Assembly (NCBI GenBank): GCA_002298605.1
Contig: DBKS01000055.1
Location: forward strand, 47,251 to 111,250
Length of the DNA stretch: 64,000 nt
Origin: Bifidobacterium sp. UBA744
GTDB taxonomy: Bacteria > Actinomycetota > Actinomycetes > Actinomycetales > Bifidobacteriaceae
Direction: 5' to 3'
The translations under genes and the position numbers were made by a program. Under the pieces are notes generated by a model. It was not told the DNA's origin and did no database searches. It saw only the letters and a program-made list of their open reading frames with translations. Shown in pieces: positions 48,699 to 57,466 of this stretch; position 1 is the stretch's first letter; each line of letters begins with the position of its first letter.

Positions 48699-49373
48699 CT
48701 ACCGGTTGTACGAGGCGATGGTGATCGCATCGACGAACGGCTTGTCGGTGTCGAAGTCAAGAACCGTTACGGAACCGTTCGCAGGACGCTCGCTCAGGTC
48801 GAGATCCGGTCCGCCAAATCGGTGCGCCAATGACAGCAGGGTGTTGCCATGGCTGATTTGCAATATGTCATCCCCGTCCCGCAACGCGGGGTTGGAGGCG
48901 ATCAGGTCAAACGCGCCCTCCACGCGATTCCAGTATTCCGCATCGGATTCGGCGTCGTGGAAGGGGTCGGCCTCCTTGAGAAAATCGCGGCTGGCGGCCA
49001 ATCCGAACCGCTCCACAATCTGGTTGTAGGTTTTGACGCCATGGGGAGCACCCGCGGCATACCAGGAGGCACCCATGTCAAGCCCTTCGAAATAGCCGTA
49101 GAACTGCTCGCGGAAATGCATATCATCCACCAACGGCGGTCGGGTATGGCCGGCGGCTTCGTTGATGTCGAGAATGCGCACCGCGGTCTGCTGCGCACGG
49201 GTGGTATCGGAGCAGTAGGCCGCCGCGAAGGAGATGCCCCTCAGCTTCTCCCCCGCCTTGTCGGCATCGGCGAGACCGGCTTCGGTCAGCGGGGAGTTCG
49301 ACCAGCCCTGCAAACGGTTGTATCGGTTGAAATATGTCTGGCCATGGCGGACCAAATGCAAATGAAGCCTCAT
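48699..49373 (-). CDS. Histidine phosphatase superfamily protein (phosphoglycerate-mutase-like)
   Basis: A 224-residue enzyme with the catalytic RHG motif LHLVRHGQTYFNRYNRLQGW, CSDTTRAQQTAVRIL, the Glu-bearing FREQFYGYFEGLDMG and the second histidine in ILQISHGNTLLSLAH. These mark branch 1 of the superfamily; the substrate is unknown. It inserts between rpsD and DUF948. The ATG has no ribosome site; GATAAT (49385-49380) lies 6 bases upstream, so the mRNA probably starts at the ATG. Confidence 0.9.
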   Translation of the reverse strand: MRLHLHLVRHGQTYFNRYNRLQGWSNSPLTEAGLADADKAGEKLRGISFAAAYCSDTTRAQQTAVRILDINEAAGHTRPPLVDDMHFREQFYGYFEGLDMGASWYAAGAPHGVKTYNQIVERFGLAASRDFLKEADPFHDAESDAEYWNRVEGAFDLIASNPALRDGDDILQISHGNTLLSLAHRFGGPDLDLSERPANGSVTVLDFDTDKPFVDAITIASYNR

Positions 49374-49379
49374 GGTTCG

Positions 49380-49409
49380 ATTATCGCACCTCGCCCGACG
49401 TCGTGTTCA
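49380..49409 (-). promoter_or_regulatory. Leaderless promoter of the histidine phosphatase gene
   Basis: On the minus strand TGAACA (49409-49404), 18 bases, GATAAT (49385-49380), then CGAACC and ATG. The predicted transcription start coincides with the start codon. Confidence 0.55.
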
Positions 49410-49440
49410 GGCGCATGCCGCCCGCCGCCCGGGAACGCGA

Positions 49441-49473
49441 GGACCCCGCGTCCCTTTGCGGGGAGCGGGGTCC
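49441..49473 (-). terminator. Hairpin after rpsD
   Basis: Stem GGACCCCGC (49441-49449) with GCGGGGTCC (49465-49473); no T-run follows. Likely marks the rpsD 3' end. Confidence 0.6.
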
Positions 49474-49502
49474 AAGCGGTATGTCCTAGAAAGTGATCCA
49501 GA

Positions 49503-50129
49503 TCAGCGAGCGTAGAACTCGACGACGTACTGGATGTTGACCTGCACCGGAATCTGCTCGGGTTCCGGCTTGCGGGTGAGGGTGGCCTTCAGCGAGGCCA
49601 GGTTCACGTCAAGGTAGCCGGGGACCGCGGGAAGAACGTCGCGATGGACGCCTTCGGCGGCGATCTGGAACGGCACCATGGTCTGGCTCTTCGCCTTCAC
49701 CTGGATGGTCTGGCCGGGCTTGACGCGGTAGGACGGACGATCCACGATGTTGCCATCAACGAGAATGTGGCGGTGCACCACGAACTGACGAGCCTGGGCG
49801 GTGGTACGGGCAAAACCCGCGCGCAGCACCAGGTTGTCGAGACGGACCTCAAGATCCTGCAGCATGGCGTTGCCGGTCTGGCCTGCCTCGTGGGTGCCCT
49901 TCTCGTAGGCGGCGCGCAGCTGCTTCTCGGAAATGCCGTACTGGGCGCGCAGACGCTGCTTCTCGCGCAGACGCACCGCGTAATCGGATTCGGTGCGGCG
50001 ACGGTCGCGGCCATGCTCGCCAGGAGCGTACGGGCGCTTCTCGAAGATGCGCTGGGCCTTGGGGGTCAGGGCGATGCCGAGGGCGCGAGAAAGACGCACC
50101 TGACGGCGAGAACGCTGAACATTGGTCAT
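49503..50129 (-). CDS. rpsD: 30S ribosomal protein S4
   Basis: A 208-residue primary 16S-binding protein. It begins MTNVQRSRRQVRLSRALGIA and has KRPYAPGEHGRDRRR, LRAQYGISEKQLRAAYEK, the S4 RNA-binding domain (RLDNLVLRAGFARTTAQARQ, VHRHILVDGNIVDRPSYRV) and the end NIQYVVEFYAR. It is the cysteine-free form, without the zinc-binding N-terminal motif. It is a single gene here, outside the alpha operon, as in other actinobacteria of this type. Confidence 0.97.
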   Translation of the reverse strand: MTNVQRSRRQVRLSRALGIALTPKAQRIFEKRPYAPGEHGRDRRRTESDYAVRLREKQRLRAQYGISEKQLRAAYEKGTHEAGQTGNAMLQDLEVRLDNLVLRAGFARTTAQARQFVVHRHILVDGNIVDRPSYRVKPGQTIQVKAKSQTMVPFQIAAEGVHRDVLPAVPGYLDVNLASLKATLTRKPEPEQIPVQVNIQYVVEFYAR

Positions 50130-50323
50130 GTTCTTGAACCTTTTCTTTTCTGTCGTTATCTGAACGGAACGTCGTGAACCTTACGGTTTCGACGCTGAGT
50201 CGGCCTCTCCAACGCTTCATCGTGACAATCACGAGCGGCCCGGAATCATTGAAATTCCAAACCTCCGACCCGTTGATGGGCTAAGACTCCAGATAGTACT
50301 GCCTTTTGGCAGACACCAATCGC

Positions 50324-51316
50324 TTATTGTACACCCGACCCGCGGACGATCGAAGCGGAGAAACCCTCCAGCCAGTCGCGGAGAAAATCCAGTCGCCGTG
50401 CGCTCTCCGCGACACGATCGGCGGACAGCCGGTCCGGCAGCCCGGTGCTGCGGACGTTATGCGTGTCGATCGGCGCAAAATCGGCAAACGAAAGGGTCAG
50501 CACATTGCCGCATTCCATCAAGAAAGGCCCGAAGGCGTCGCGCAGCTCCACCAGCCTCCGCGAATGCGTCTCCAGGAACCGCCCCGCCAGCACCTTATCG
50601 TTCGCGCATACGCGAACAACACGATCGAATGCCGCATCGCCGGTTTTCACCGTGCGCATGCCGTTGTTCGCCAGCCGGTCGAGGATCGACGCCGACAGAT
50701 CGGACACGGCGTCGCGCACGTTGCCGGATTCGGATCGCACGGACATATGGAACGGGACGGATCCCATCAGGCGCGCCTTCCAAATCAGATGCTGGGAGAC
50801 GCGATACGAGCCCGTTTCGTCATTGTCCGGATCCCCATGGCCATCGGCCTTGAAGAACTCCCGCTGAAGGCGATAGATTCCCTGCGCGCGGAAGGAGTCC
50901 CCACCCATGGACAGCACCAGGAAGGTGACGGTGGTCGAAAGACGCCAGGTCTCCTCTGGCCCGAACAGCGCCGGATCAAGGCCTCCGCTTCGGGGAACGT
51001 ACCGCGCATACGCCTCCTCCAGCACGGCAGGCAGCTCCGCGCCGTAGAACCTTGCCGCGAAACGCTCATCCCGTCCATGCTCCCTGACCGCCCACAGGAT
51101 CAGGAGCACGAAGGGCAGTGCGCAGAGACACACGAACAACCGATCGTCCGGAAATCCGAATCTGTTCCTCGCCACCTGCAGCAACGCCAAGCTTCCGAAC
51201 GCAAGCAAAGCCAGGATGGCCGCGACCGAGCGTCTGCCACGAGCGGCCAGCTCGCGATCAACCCGCCGTATCCGCCCGTCAACGGCCGGTGAACCACAAG
51301 CTTGTCCTGCAACCAT
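50324..51316 (-). CDS. DUF3137-like membrane protein, unknown function
   Basis: A 330-residue protein with a basic N-terminal stretch, then two membrane helices close together (SVAAILALLAFGSLALLQVA and RLFVCLCALPFVLLILWAV). A large cytoplasmic part follows. The C-terminal segment FDRVVRVCANDKVLAGRFLE and LVELRDAFGPFLMECGNVLT resembles the end of DUF3137 domains (a stretch reading like F-x3-F-x-V-x4-N, then a helix, then G-x-LxLxF). The assignment is tentative. It is downstream of pcrA on the same strand, 34 bases after its stop. Weak, G-rich ribosome region before the ATG. Confidence 0.65.
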   Translation of the reverse strand: MVAGQACGSPAVDGRIRRVDRELAARGRRSVAAILALLAFGSLALLQVARNRFGFPDDRLFVCLCALPFVLLILWAVREHGRDERFAARFYGAELPAVLEEAYARYVPRSGGLDPALFGPEETWRLSTTVTFLVLSMGGDSFRAQGIYRLQREFFKADGHGDPDNDETGSYRVSQHLIWKARLMGSVPFHMSVRSESGNVRDAVSDLSASILDRLANNGMRTVKTGDAAFDRVVRVCANDKVLAGRFLETHSRRLVELRDAFGPFLMECGNVLTLSFADFAPIDTHNVRSTGLPDRLSADRVAESARRLDFLRDWLEGFSASIVRGSGVQ

Positions 51317-51350
51317 GCCTTGCCCCTCAGTCGCGTCCCGGCAGCTTCCA

Positions 51351-53888
51351 TCAGAGTTTTTCTATAGGCGCGAGGCGAAGCATCAGACGTTTGACTCCGC
51401 TGGAACCGAAATCCACGGTCAACACCGAGTTGCGGCCCTTGTCCTGCGTGTCCTGCACCGTGCCCAGGCCATACTGATCGTGGATCACCTTGTCCCCCAC
51501 ATGAAAATCGGCGATATTCAGCTGATTGTCGTTATGCAGGGCGGAGGCAGGCTTGGCCGACGACGAGGGCGCGACGCGACGCGTCGTCACTTTGCCGCCA
51601 CGTGCGCCGCCGCCGTTGCGGGACGACCCGTAGCCCCGCGACGCCCCATACGGGGAGGACGACGAACCACCATACGAGCGGGATGATCGACCGCTCGTCC
51701 GGCCCGACCTGGCATGGCCGCCCCAAGACGAACCGCCACCGAAAGAAAAGCCGCCGAAATCGTTGTCGTCGTCCTCGAACCCGCCGAATTCATCGCGTGA
51801 ATCCGCGCCCCAGCCGCCGCGCATACGCTCCACGCCGGCTTCCCTGCGCTTCCAGTCGATCAATTCGTCGGGGATCTCGTCGAGGAATTGGCTCGGCATC
51901 ATTTCGGCCGCCTGTCCCCATTGCGCCCTGACGGCCGCCCGCGTGACGTACAGGCGCCGCTTGGCGCGCGTGATGCCCACATAGGCCAGACGGCGTTCCT
52001 CCGCCAGCTCTGACGTGTCCTCAAGCGAGCGGGAATGCGGGAACGTGCCCTGCTCCATGCCGGTGAGGAACACCACCGGGTACTCCAGTCCCTTGGCGGT
52101 GTGCAAGGTCATCAGCGTCACCTTGCCGGAATCCTCGCCTTCATCGGGCAATTGATCGGAATCGGCAACCAGGGCGGTGGTTTCGAGGAAGCTCGCCAAT
52201 GTGGCGTCAGGCGTTTTCTGCTCGAATTCCGCGGCCACGGACTGCAACTGGGACAGATTCTCCAGACGAGAGGCGTCCTGAGGATCCTCGCTGCGCTGCA
52301 ACTCCTCGAGAAGCCCGGATTTCGATAGCGTCTCGGCCACGATTTCGCTGGGCTTGTCGGCATGCTCGGCGGCAAAGGACGTCAGCGACACCATCAAATC
52401 GCGGAACACGCCCAGCTGCCTGGCGGTTCTCGTCGGCACGCCTTCGATCTGGTCGAAGTGCATGAGGCCGTCCCAGAAGGCGGTGCCGTGCGCATCGGCG
52501 TAGCCGGCGACCAACGCCTCGGCGCGAGGGCCGAGACCGCGCTTGGGCACATTGAGAATACGGCGCACATTCACGCTGTCAAGAGGATTCACGATGGCCT
52601 GCAGATACGCCATCGCGTCCTTCACCTCGCGGCGCTCGTAGAACTTGGTGCCACCGACCAACTGATACGGTAGTCCGGCGTTGATCAGGGCCTCCTCCAA
52701 AGCACGCGATTGGGCGTTGGCCCGGTACATCACCGCCATATCGGAATAGGCGACGCCCTCCTCGGCGCGCAGCCGGGCGATTTCGGTGGCCACCCACTGC
52801 GCTTCCTGTTGGGCGTTGTCCGCGGCATACCCCACAATCGGCGCGCCCTTGCCCAGCGCCGTCCACAGTTTCTTGGGCTTGCGCCCCTCGTTCTTCGCGA
52901 TCACCGCATTGGCCGCGTCAAGAATGGTTTGCGTCGACCGGTAGTTCTGCTCAAGCATAATGGTGCGCGCATGCGGAAAATCCTTTTCAAAGTCCTGAAT
53001 ATTGCGGATGTCCGCGCCACGGAACGCATAAATCGACTGATCGGAATCACCCACCACGGTCACCCAGGCCGGACGCTCCACGCTGTCCACCCCGGCGAGC
53101 TCGCGCACCAGCACATACTGGGCATGGTTCGTGTCCTGATACTCGTCGACCAGAATGTAGTGGAATTTGTGATGGTAATAATCGGCCACCGCCGGCTGCG
53201 TTTTCAGCAACTCCACCGTCCGCATGATCAGATCGTCGAAATCCACCGCATTGGCAAGCGCAAGCCGATGCTGGTATTCGGCGTACATCACCGCATAGAT
53301 CTCCTCGGCGTTGCCGAATCGACCGAGCTGATACCCCTTATGGCCGGGCTGGAAGCCGGCCGCATACGTGTTGACTTGGGTTCGCCAGTCCTGAAGGTTG
53401 TTTTTGCAGTCGGAGATCTTCCCAAGGATCACGCGCGGGGTGTATCGCTTGAGATCAATGTTGAGGTCGGCGCCTATGAGCTTGATCAGGCGTTCGCAGT
53501 CGGCCGTGTCGTAGATGGAGAATCCCGAGTTCAGACCGATGGCCTTGCCGTCGCGGCGCAGAATGCGCACGCAGGCCGAATGGAAGGTCGACACCCACAT
53601 GCGGTCGGCGACGGGGCCGATGAGTCCGGCAAGACGCTCGCGCATTTCCGCGGCGGCCTTGTTGGTGAAGGTGATGGCCATGATCTGGCTGGGCCATGCG
53701 CCGAATTGGCTCAGGATCCATGCGATTCGACGCGTCAGCACGCGTGTTTTGCCGGATCCGGCGCCCGCGCCGATGAGCAGCGCCGGCCCCTGGTATTGCA
53801 CCGCCTGAGCCTGCTGGGGGTTGAGGTCCCCGATCAGTTCCTGTTCCGAGCGCATAACCACTTCCGGCGCGGCTGCGTAATCGCTCAC
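51351..53888 (-). CDS. pcrA: ATP-dependent DNA helicase PcrA/UvrD
   Basis: An 845-residue superfamily 1A helicase. Q motif LNPQQAQAV, Walker A GAGAGSGKT (40-48), Ia TFTNKAAAEMRERL, II LVDEYQDTN, III VVGDSDQSIYAFRGADI, IV LEQNYRSTQTIL, V TLMTLHTAKGLEYPVVFLTG and VI VGITRAKRRLYVTRA. After about residue 690 comes a 97-residue Gly/Ser/Arg-rich linker. It ends in a Tudor-like domain (VGDKVIHDQYGLGTVQDT), which in PcrA binds RNA polymerase. The GTG at 53888 has AAAGGAG upstream. Roles: nucleotide excision repair, removal of stalled complexes. Confidence 0.97.
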   Translation of the reverse strand: MSDYAAAPEVVMRSEQELIGDLNPQQAQAVQYQGPALLIGAGAGSGKTRVLTRRIAWILSQFGAWPSQIMAITFTNKAAAEMRERLAGLIGPVADRMWVSTFHSACVRILRRDGKAIGLNSGFSIYDTADCERLIKLIGADLNIDLKRYTPRVILGKISDCKNNLQDWRTQVNTYAAGFQPGHKGYQLGRFGNAEEIYAVMYAEYQHRLALANAVDFDDLIMRTVELLKTQPAVADYYHHKFHYILVDEYQDTNHAQYVLVRELAGVDSVERPAWVTVVGDSDQSIYAFRGADIRNIQDFEKDFPHARTIMLEQNYRSTQTILDAANAVIAKNEGRKPKKLWTALGKGAPIVGYAADNAQQEAQWVATEIARLRAEEGVAYSDMAVMYRANAQSRALEEALINAGLPYQLVGGTKFYERREVKDAMAYLQAIVNPLDSVNVRRILNVPKRGLGPRAEALVAGYADAHGTAFWDGLMHFDQIEGVPTRTARQLGVFRDLMVSLTSFAAEHADKPSEIVAETLSKSGLLEELQRSEDPQDASRLENLSQLQSVAAEFEQKTPDATLASFLETTALVADSDQLPDEGEDSGKVTLMTLHTAKGLEYPVVFLTGMEQGTFPHSRSLEDTSELAEERRLAYVGITRAKRRLYVTRAAVRAQWGQAAEMMPSQFLDEIPDELIDWKRREAGVERMRGGWGADSRDEFGGFEDDDNDFGGFSFGGGSSWGGHARSGRTSGRSSRSYGGSSSSPYGASRGYGSSRNGGGARGGKVTTRRVAPSSSAKPASALHNDNQLNIADFHVGDKVIHDQYGLGTVQDTQDKGRNSVLTVDFGSSGVKRLMLRLAPIEKL

Positions 53889-53992
53889 TTGGCTCTCCTT
53901 TGCTGTGCGGGTGCTCATCGTCAGGCGCGCATGGGCGCGTTGGACGAGATTGCGATGCAATGCGGCGTTACGAGACTACATCAAGGTAGGCA

Positions 53993-54025
53993 CGGTGATA
54001 TGTTTCTGACATAAAAACCTCACCG
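53993..54025. promoter_or_regulatory. Inverted repeat upstream of xpt
   Basis: CGGTGA (53993-53998) pairs with TCACCG (54020-54025), and inside TATGT pairs with ACATA. It ends 18 bases before the xpt ATG. It could be an operator for a purine-type repressor or an RNA hairpin. It does not match the purine riboswitch core. Confidence 0.4.
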
Positions 54026-54043
54026 ATCCTCAAAGGAAGTGCT

Positions 54044-54625
54044 ATGCAGGAACTCGAGGAACGCATCGTGCGCGAAGGCACTGTCAAACCTGGCAATGTC
54101 CTGAAAGTCGATGCTTTTTTGAATCATCAATGCGACGTCGGACTCTTCGACCATATGGGAGCCGCCTGGGCCGAGCATTTCGCCGGCAAACGGGTCGACA
54201 AGATCCTGACCATCGAGGCCTCCGGCATCGGCATCGCTTGCCTGGCCGCGCGTCATTTCGGCGATGTTCCCGTGGTGTTCGCGAAGAAGGCGCAGTCCAT
54301 CAACCTCGACGGCGACCAGTATTCCACCATTGTGTATTCCTTCACCAAGCAGAAGGAATTCCCCGTCATCGTCTCGAAGAAGTATCTTTCCGCCGGCGAG
54401 CACGTGCTGCTGATCGACGACTTCCTCGCCAACGGCAAGGCCATGCAGGGTCTGATCGCCCTGTGCAAGGCGGCGGGCGCAGTTATCGAGGGCATTGGCA
54501 TCGCCGTGGAAAAAGGCTTTCAGGACGGCGGCGAGACGCTGAGAGCCGAGGGGTACGACGTCGACTCCCTGGCCATCGTCGATTCAATGGACGCGGATAC
54601 CGGCAGCATTACGTTCCGTCACTGA
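54044..54625 (+). CDS. xpt: Xanthine phosphoribosyltransferase
   Basis: A 193-residue type I phosphoribosyltransferase that converts xanthine and PRPP into XMP. It starts [20 protein letters not shown], with [28 protein letters not shown], the PRPP-binding loop [15 protein letters not shown] and the end [13 protein letters not shown]. Length matches Bacillus Xpt. The ATG has AAAGGAAG 5 bases upstream. It is followed by pbuX, forming a xanthine uptake and salvage unit; XMP can then be aminated by GuaA (coded at 61834). Confidence 0.96.
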   Translation: MQELEERIVREGTVKPGNVLKVDAFLNHQCDVGLFDHMGAAWAEHFAGKRVDKILTIEASGIGIACLAARHFGDVPVVFAKKAQSINLDGDQYSTIVYSFTKQKEFPVIVSKKYLSAGEHVLLIDDFLANGKAMQGLIALCKAAGAVIEGIGIAVEKGFQDGGETLRAEGYDVDSLAIVDSMDADTGSITFRH

Positions 54626-54724
54626 ACCTCCCCGAACCCGCCACATGCAAAGGACGACGGGCTCGGTCCGCGAGGAGACGGCAGAAGCCGAAAACCCGCA
54701 ACAATCACATCGAGAGAATCATAT

Positions 54725-56098
54725 ATGGAAAAGAAGAACAGTAATCCGACGAACAACGCCACCAACAGCGGCGTTTCATTCGAGGCGCTCAGTTCGCTTG
54801 ACGCCCCGGTGAGCTTCTGGAGGGGCATCCCCTTCGGCCTGCAGCATGTGATGGCCATGTTCGTGGCGAACCTCGCCCCCATTTTCATCGTGACGTCGGC
54901 AGCCAAGATGACGCCCGAGCAATCGGCCACGATCATTCAGGCCGGCCTGCTGGTGGCCGGTTTGGGCACATGCCTGCAGCTGTACGGAGCTTGGCGCATC
55001 GGCTCCAAGCTGCCGATGGTGACGGGCATCTCGTTCACCTATGTCGCGGCCGCCGTGGCGATTTGCGCCGACAAGGGCTATGGCGCCGTCGTCGGCGCCG
55101 TGATGGTGGGCGGCCTGCTGGAATTGGTGCTGGGCCTCACCGCGCAATACTGGCGGCGCTTCGTGCCTCCGATCGTTTCGGCGATTGTGGTCACGTCGAT
55201 CGGATTCTCGCTGCTGAACGTGGGCGCCACGTCATTCGGTGGCGGCTCCGGCGCCAAGGATTTCGGCTCGTGGCAGAATCTGATACTCGGCCTGATTTCG
55301 CTGGTCGCATGCCTTGCCTTCCAACTGCTGATGAAAGGCACCGCCAAGCAGCTGTCGGTGCTGTTCGGCCTAGTGGTCGGCTATGTGGCGGCCATCTGCA
55401 TGGGCAAGGTCGACTTCTCAGGATTTGCGAATCTGTCGATTGTGTCCGTTCCGCAGCTCATGCCCTTCAAGCCCGAGTTCGATTGGGGCGCGATCATTTC
55501 GCTCGGTCTGCTGTACGTGGTGTCCTCGGTGGAGGTGCTGGGCGACACCGCGGCGTTGACCAAGGTCGGTCTCGACCGCCTCCCCACCGAGCGGGAAACC
55601 GCCGGCGCCATCGCCGGCGACGGCCTGATCTCCTCGGTTTCCGGTCTGTTCGGCTGCCTGCCACTGACGTCCTTCGCGCAGAATATCGGCTTGGTGGCCA
55701 TCACCAAGGTCGTCAACCGCAAGGTCATTCTCTCGGGCGGCGTGATTCTGATTCTGGCGTCGTTCGTGCCGGCCATCGCGGAAGTGTTCAATTCGCTACC
55801 GCAGGCCGTGCTCGGCGGCTGCACGATCATGATGTTCGGCAACATCATTCTCTCCGGCTTCCAGATGATCTCCGAGGCGGGCTTCTCGCAGCGCAACATC
55901 ACGATTGCGGCCCTGTCGCTGACCATTGGCATCGGGTTCACGCAGGTGAGCGACATCTTCGTGAATTTCCCCGCCCTGTTCCAGCAGATCTTCGCTTCGA
56001 ACTGCATCGCCGTCGCCTTCGTCGTCGCCCTGGTCCTCAACCTCATTCTGCCGAGTGAGGAGCATTTCCTGGGCACGCCGGCGGCAAAGGAACAGTAG
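54725..56098 (+). CDS. pbuX: Xanthine permease (NCS2 family)
   Basis: A 457-residue nucleobase:cation symporter-2 with about 14 membrane helices. Family motifs include GLQHVMAMFVANLAPIFIV, WRIGSKLPMVTGISFTYV, the SVEVLGDTAALTKVGLDR loop with the substrate-binding Glu/Asp, and GDGLISSVSGLFGCLPLTSF followed by AQNIGLVA. These and the pairing with xpt support xanthine rather than uracil as substrate. A 99-base gap separates it from xpt; they probably share a promoter. It ends at a 25-bp perfect hairpin. Confidence 0.95.
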   Translation: MEKKNSNPTNNATNSGVSFEALSSLDAPVSFWRGIPFGLQHVMAMFVANLAPIFIVTSAAKMTPEQSATIIQAGLLVAGLGTCLQLYGAWRIGSKLPMVTGISFTYVAAAVAICADKGYGAVVGAVMVGGLLELVLGLTAQYWRRFVPPIVSAIVVTSIGFSLLNVGATSFGGGSGAKDFGSWQNLILGLISLVACLAFQLLMKGTAKQLSVLFGLVVGYVAAICMGKVDFSGFANLSIVSVPQLMPFKPEFDWGAIISLGLLYVVSSVEVLGDTAALTKVGLDRLPTERETAGAIAGDGLISSVSGLFGCLPLTSFAQNIGLVAITKVVNRKVILSGGVILILASFVPAIAEVFNSLPQAVLGGCTIMMFGNIILSGFQMISEAGFSQRNITIAALSLTIGIGFTQVSDIFVNFPALFQQIFASNCIAVAFVVALVLNLILPSEEHFLGTPAAKEQ

Positions 56099-56112
56099 CG
56101 GGCAGACCGAGC

Positions 56113-56171
56113 CAAAGGAGGGTAGGTATGGCATCCCAACCGGTGCGGGATGCCATACCTACCCTCCTTTG
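56113..56171. terminator. Bidirectional terminator, 25-bp perfect stem
   Basis: A flawless 25-bp stem (56113-56137 with 56147-56171, core GGAGGGTAGGTATGGCATCCC is split here as GGAGGGTAGG and TATGGCATCCC) with a 9-base loop AACCGGTGC. TTTG and then TTTCC follow on the plus strand; the AAA at the base gives TTT on the minus strand. It separates convergent pbuX and the ABC permease. Confidence 0.85.
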
Positions 56172-56185
56172 TTTCCTCCCCTCCG

Positions 56186-57466
56186 TTATTTCATATTGGT
56201 AACAACCGCGGAACGCAACGCGGGGCTGTTCTGTCGTATCCGGCCAACCGCCAGCCCGATACAGACGAAGGCGGCGGCGAACAGCAGGAGAATCGCCATG
56301 GACGCCCCCCAGCCGGACCAGTCCGGCGGATTCACGGCATTGATGTCCCGCCCGCCGAATGACTGATACACGGCCTGCACGTACCACCATCCCGGTGTGA
56401 ATTTGGCGATGGTCACGACGGCTTCAGGCATCATCGAGGCAGGAGTCCATATGCCGGACAAAAAGAGCAGGACCATGCTTACGGCGTTGGCTATGCCATT
56501 GGTGGCGTTGACGGACGAGACGAACTGCCCGATCATAAACCCAAACGCCAATGCCATGAAGGTCAACGCCAACGCCGCGGTCAAAGACAGTGTGATGCCG
56601 ACGGCTCCCAGCGCGGCCAACCCGCCACGCAGCGGAATGACAACCGCCAATGACAGCGCGGAATAGTACAGCCAGGTCGTCAGGGCCAGCACCAGACACG
56701 CGAGCATCACCTGACCGTTGATGCGCAGCGACGAGCAGGCCGATGCGCTCAGCCGTTCCCGGACATAATCCGCATTGAATTTGGAAACGACCAGCCCCAC
56801 GGCCAACGTCATCACGGCCATCGCCGGATAGATCATCGTCGACAGCGTCATGCCGTATCCCGCAACCACTATCGACGAAGTGTCCATGGTGTTGTTGTCA
56901 CCGGTGGCCTGCACGGTCACCTGGGGCAGGTCACCTCGCTGGTCGACCACCTGGTCGATCGCGGCATTCACCGTGAAGTCGGGATTGCTCGCGAGCGCGG
57001 TGCGCACCTCGTCAAGAAAACCGGTAACCTGCATCTTCGCCATGGCGATGCTGCCGGAACCGTAGCTGCTTGCGCATTCCACAGCGGTCATGTCCCCGCC
57101 TTGCCGAATCGATTGGACAACATCGGCAGCATAGCCGTCGGGGATGATGACGATCAGTTTTGCCTGGTCGCTTGCCAGCGCATCCTGCAGGTCCCGCCTG
57201 GTATCGGGGACGTGGACGATCTGCGCCGTGTCGCCCAGCGCCTGCTCCAGGCCATGCTGGAACACATGGCCGGATTCCTCGTCGCGATCGACGATGGCGA
57301 TGCTGGTGGTGGTTCGATCGAAGGTGACGTCGGTCTTGTCGCTCGTCATCGTGCTTATGACGCCGAATCCCAGGAAGACCATCAGGACGCCGCACCCGAT
57401 GAGGTAGCCAAGCAGCGCGCCACGATGCGCCCACATGATACGGAACGTCGTTTTACAGGTGTTCAT
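56186..57466 (-). CDS. ABC-2 type exporter permease (distal)
   Basis: A 426-residue permease. One N-terminal helix (GALLGYLIGCGVLMVFLGFG) is followed by an extracytoplasmic domain of about 190 residues. It then has five to six C-terminal helices (LSTMIYPAMAVMTLAVGLVV, LTWLYYSALSLAVVIPL, ALALTFMALAFGFMIGQFV, AVSMVLLFLSGIWTPASMM). This is the layout of ABC2_membrane_3 (YhgE/DrrB-like) exporters. It overlaps the preceding permease gene by 14 bases. The transported substance is unknown; drugs, lipids or peptides are typical. Confidence 0.88.
   Translation of the reverse strand: MNTCKTTFRIMWAHRGALLGYLIGCGVLMVFLGFGVISTMTSDKTDVTFDRTTTSIAIVDRDEESGHVFQHGLEQALGDTAQIVHVPDTRRDLQDALASDQAKLIVIIPDGYAADVVQSIRQGGDMTAVECASSYGSGSIAMAKMQVTGFLDEVRTALASNPDFTVNAAIDQVVDQRGDLPQVTVQATGDNNTMDTSSIVVAGYGMTLSTMIYPAMAVMTLAVGLVVSKFNADYVRERLSASACSSLRINGQVMLACLVLALTTWLYYSALSLAVVIPLRGGLAALGAVGITLSLTAALALTFMALAFGFMIGQFVSSVNATNGIANAVSMVLLFLSGIWTPASMMPEAVVTIAKFTPGWWYVQAVYQSFGGRDINAVNPPDWSGWGASMAILLLFAAAFVCIGLAVGRIRQNSPALRSAVVTNMK

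Noticed and set aside
53889..54043. Purine riboswitch upstream of xpt-pbuX
   Set aside because: The region was inspected for the conserved three-way junction and its loop sequences; none are present. Only a nested inverted repeat was found.
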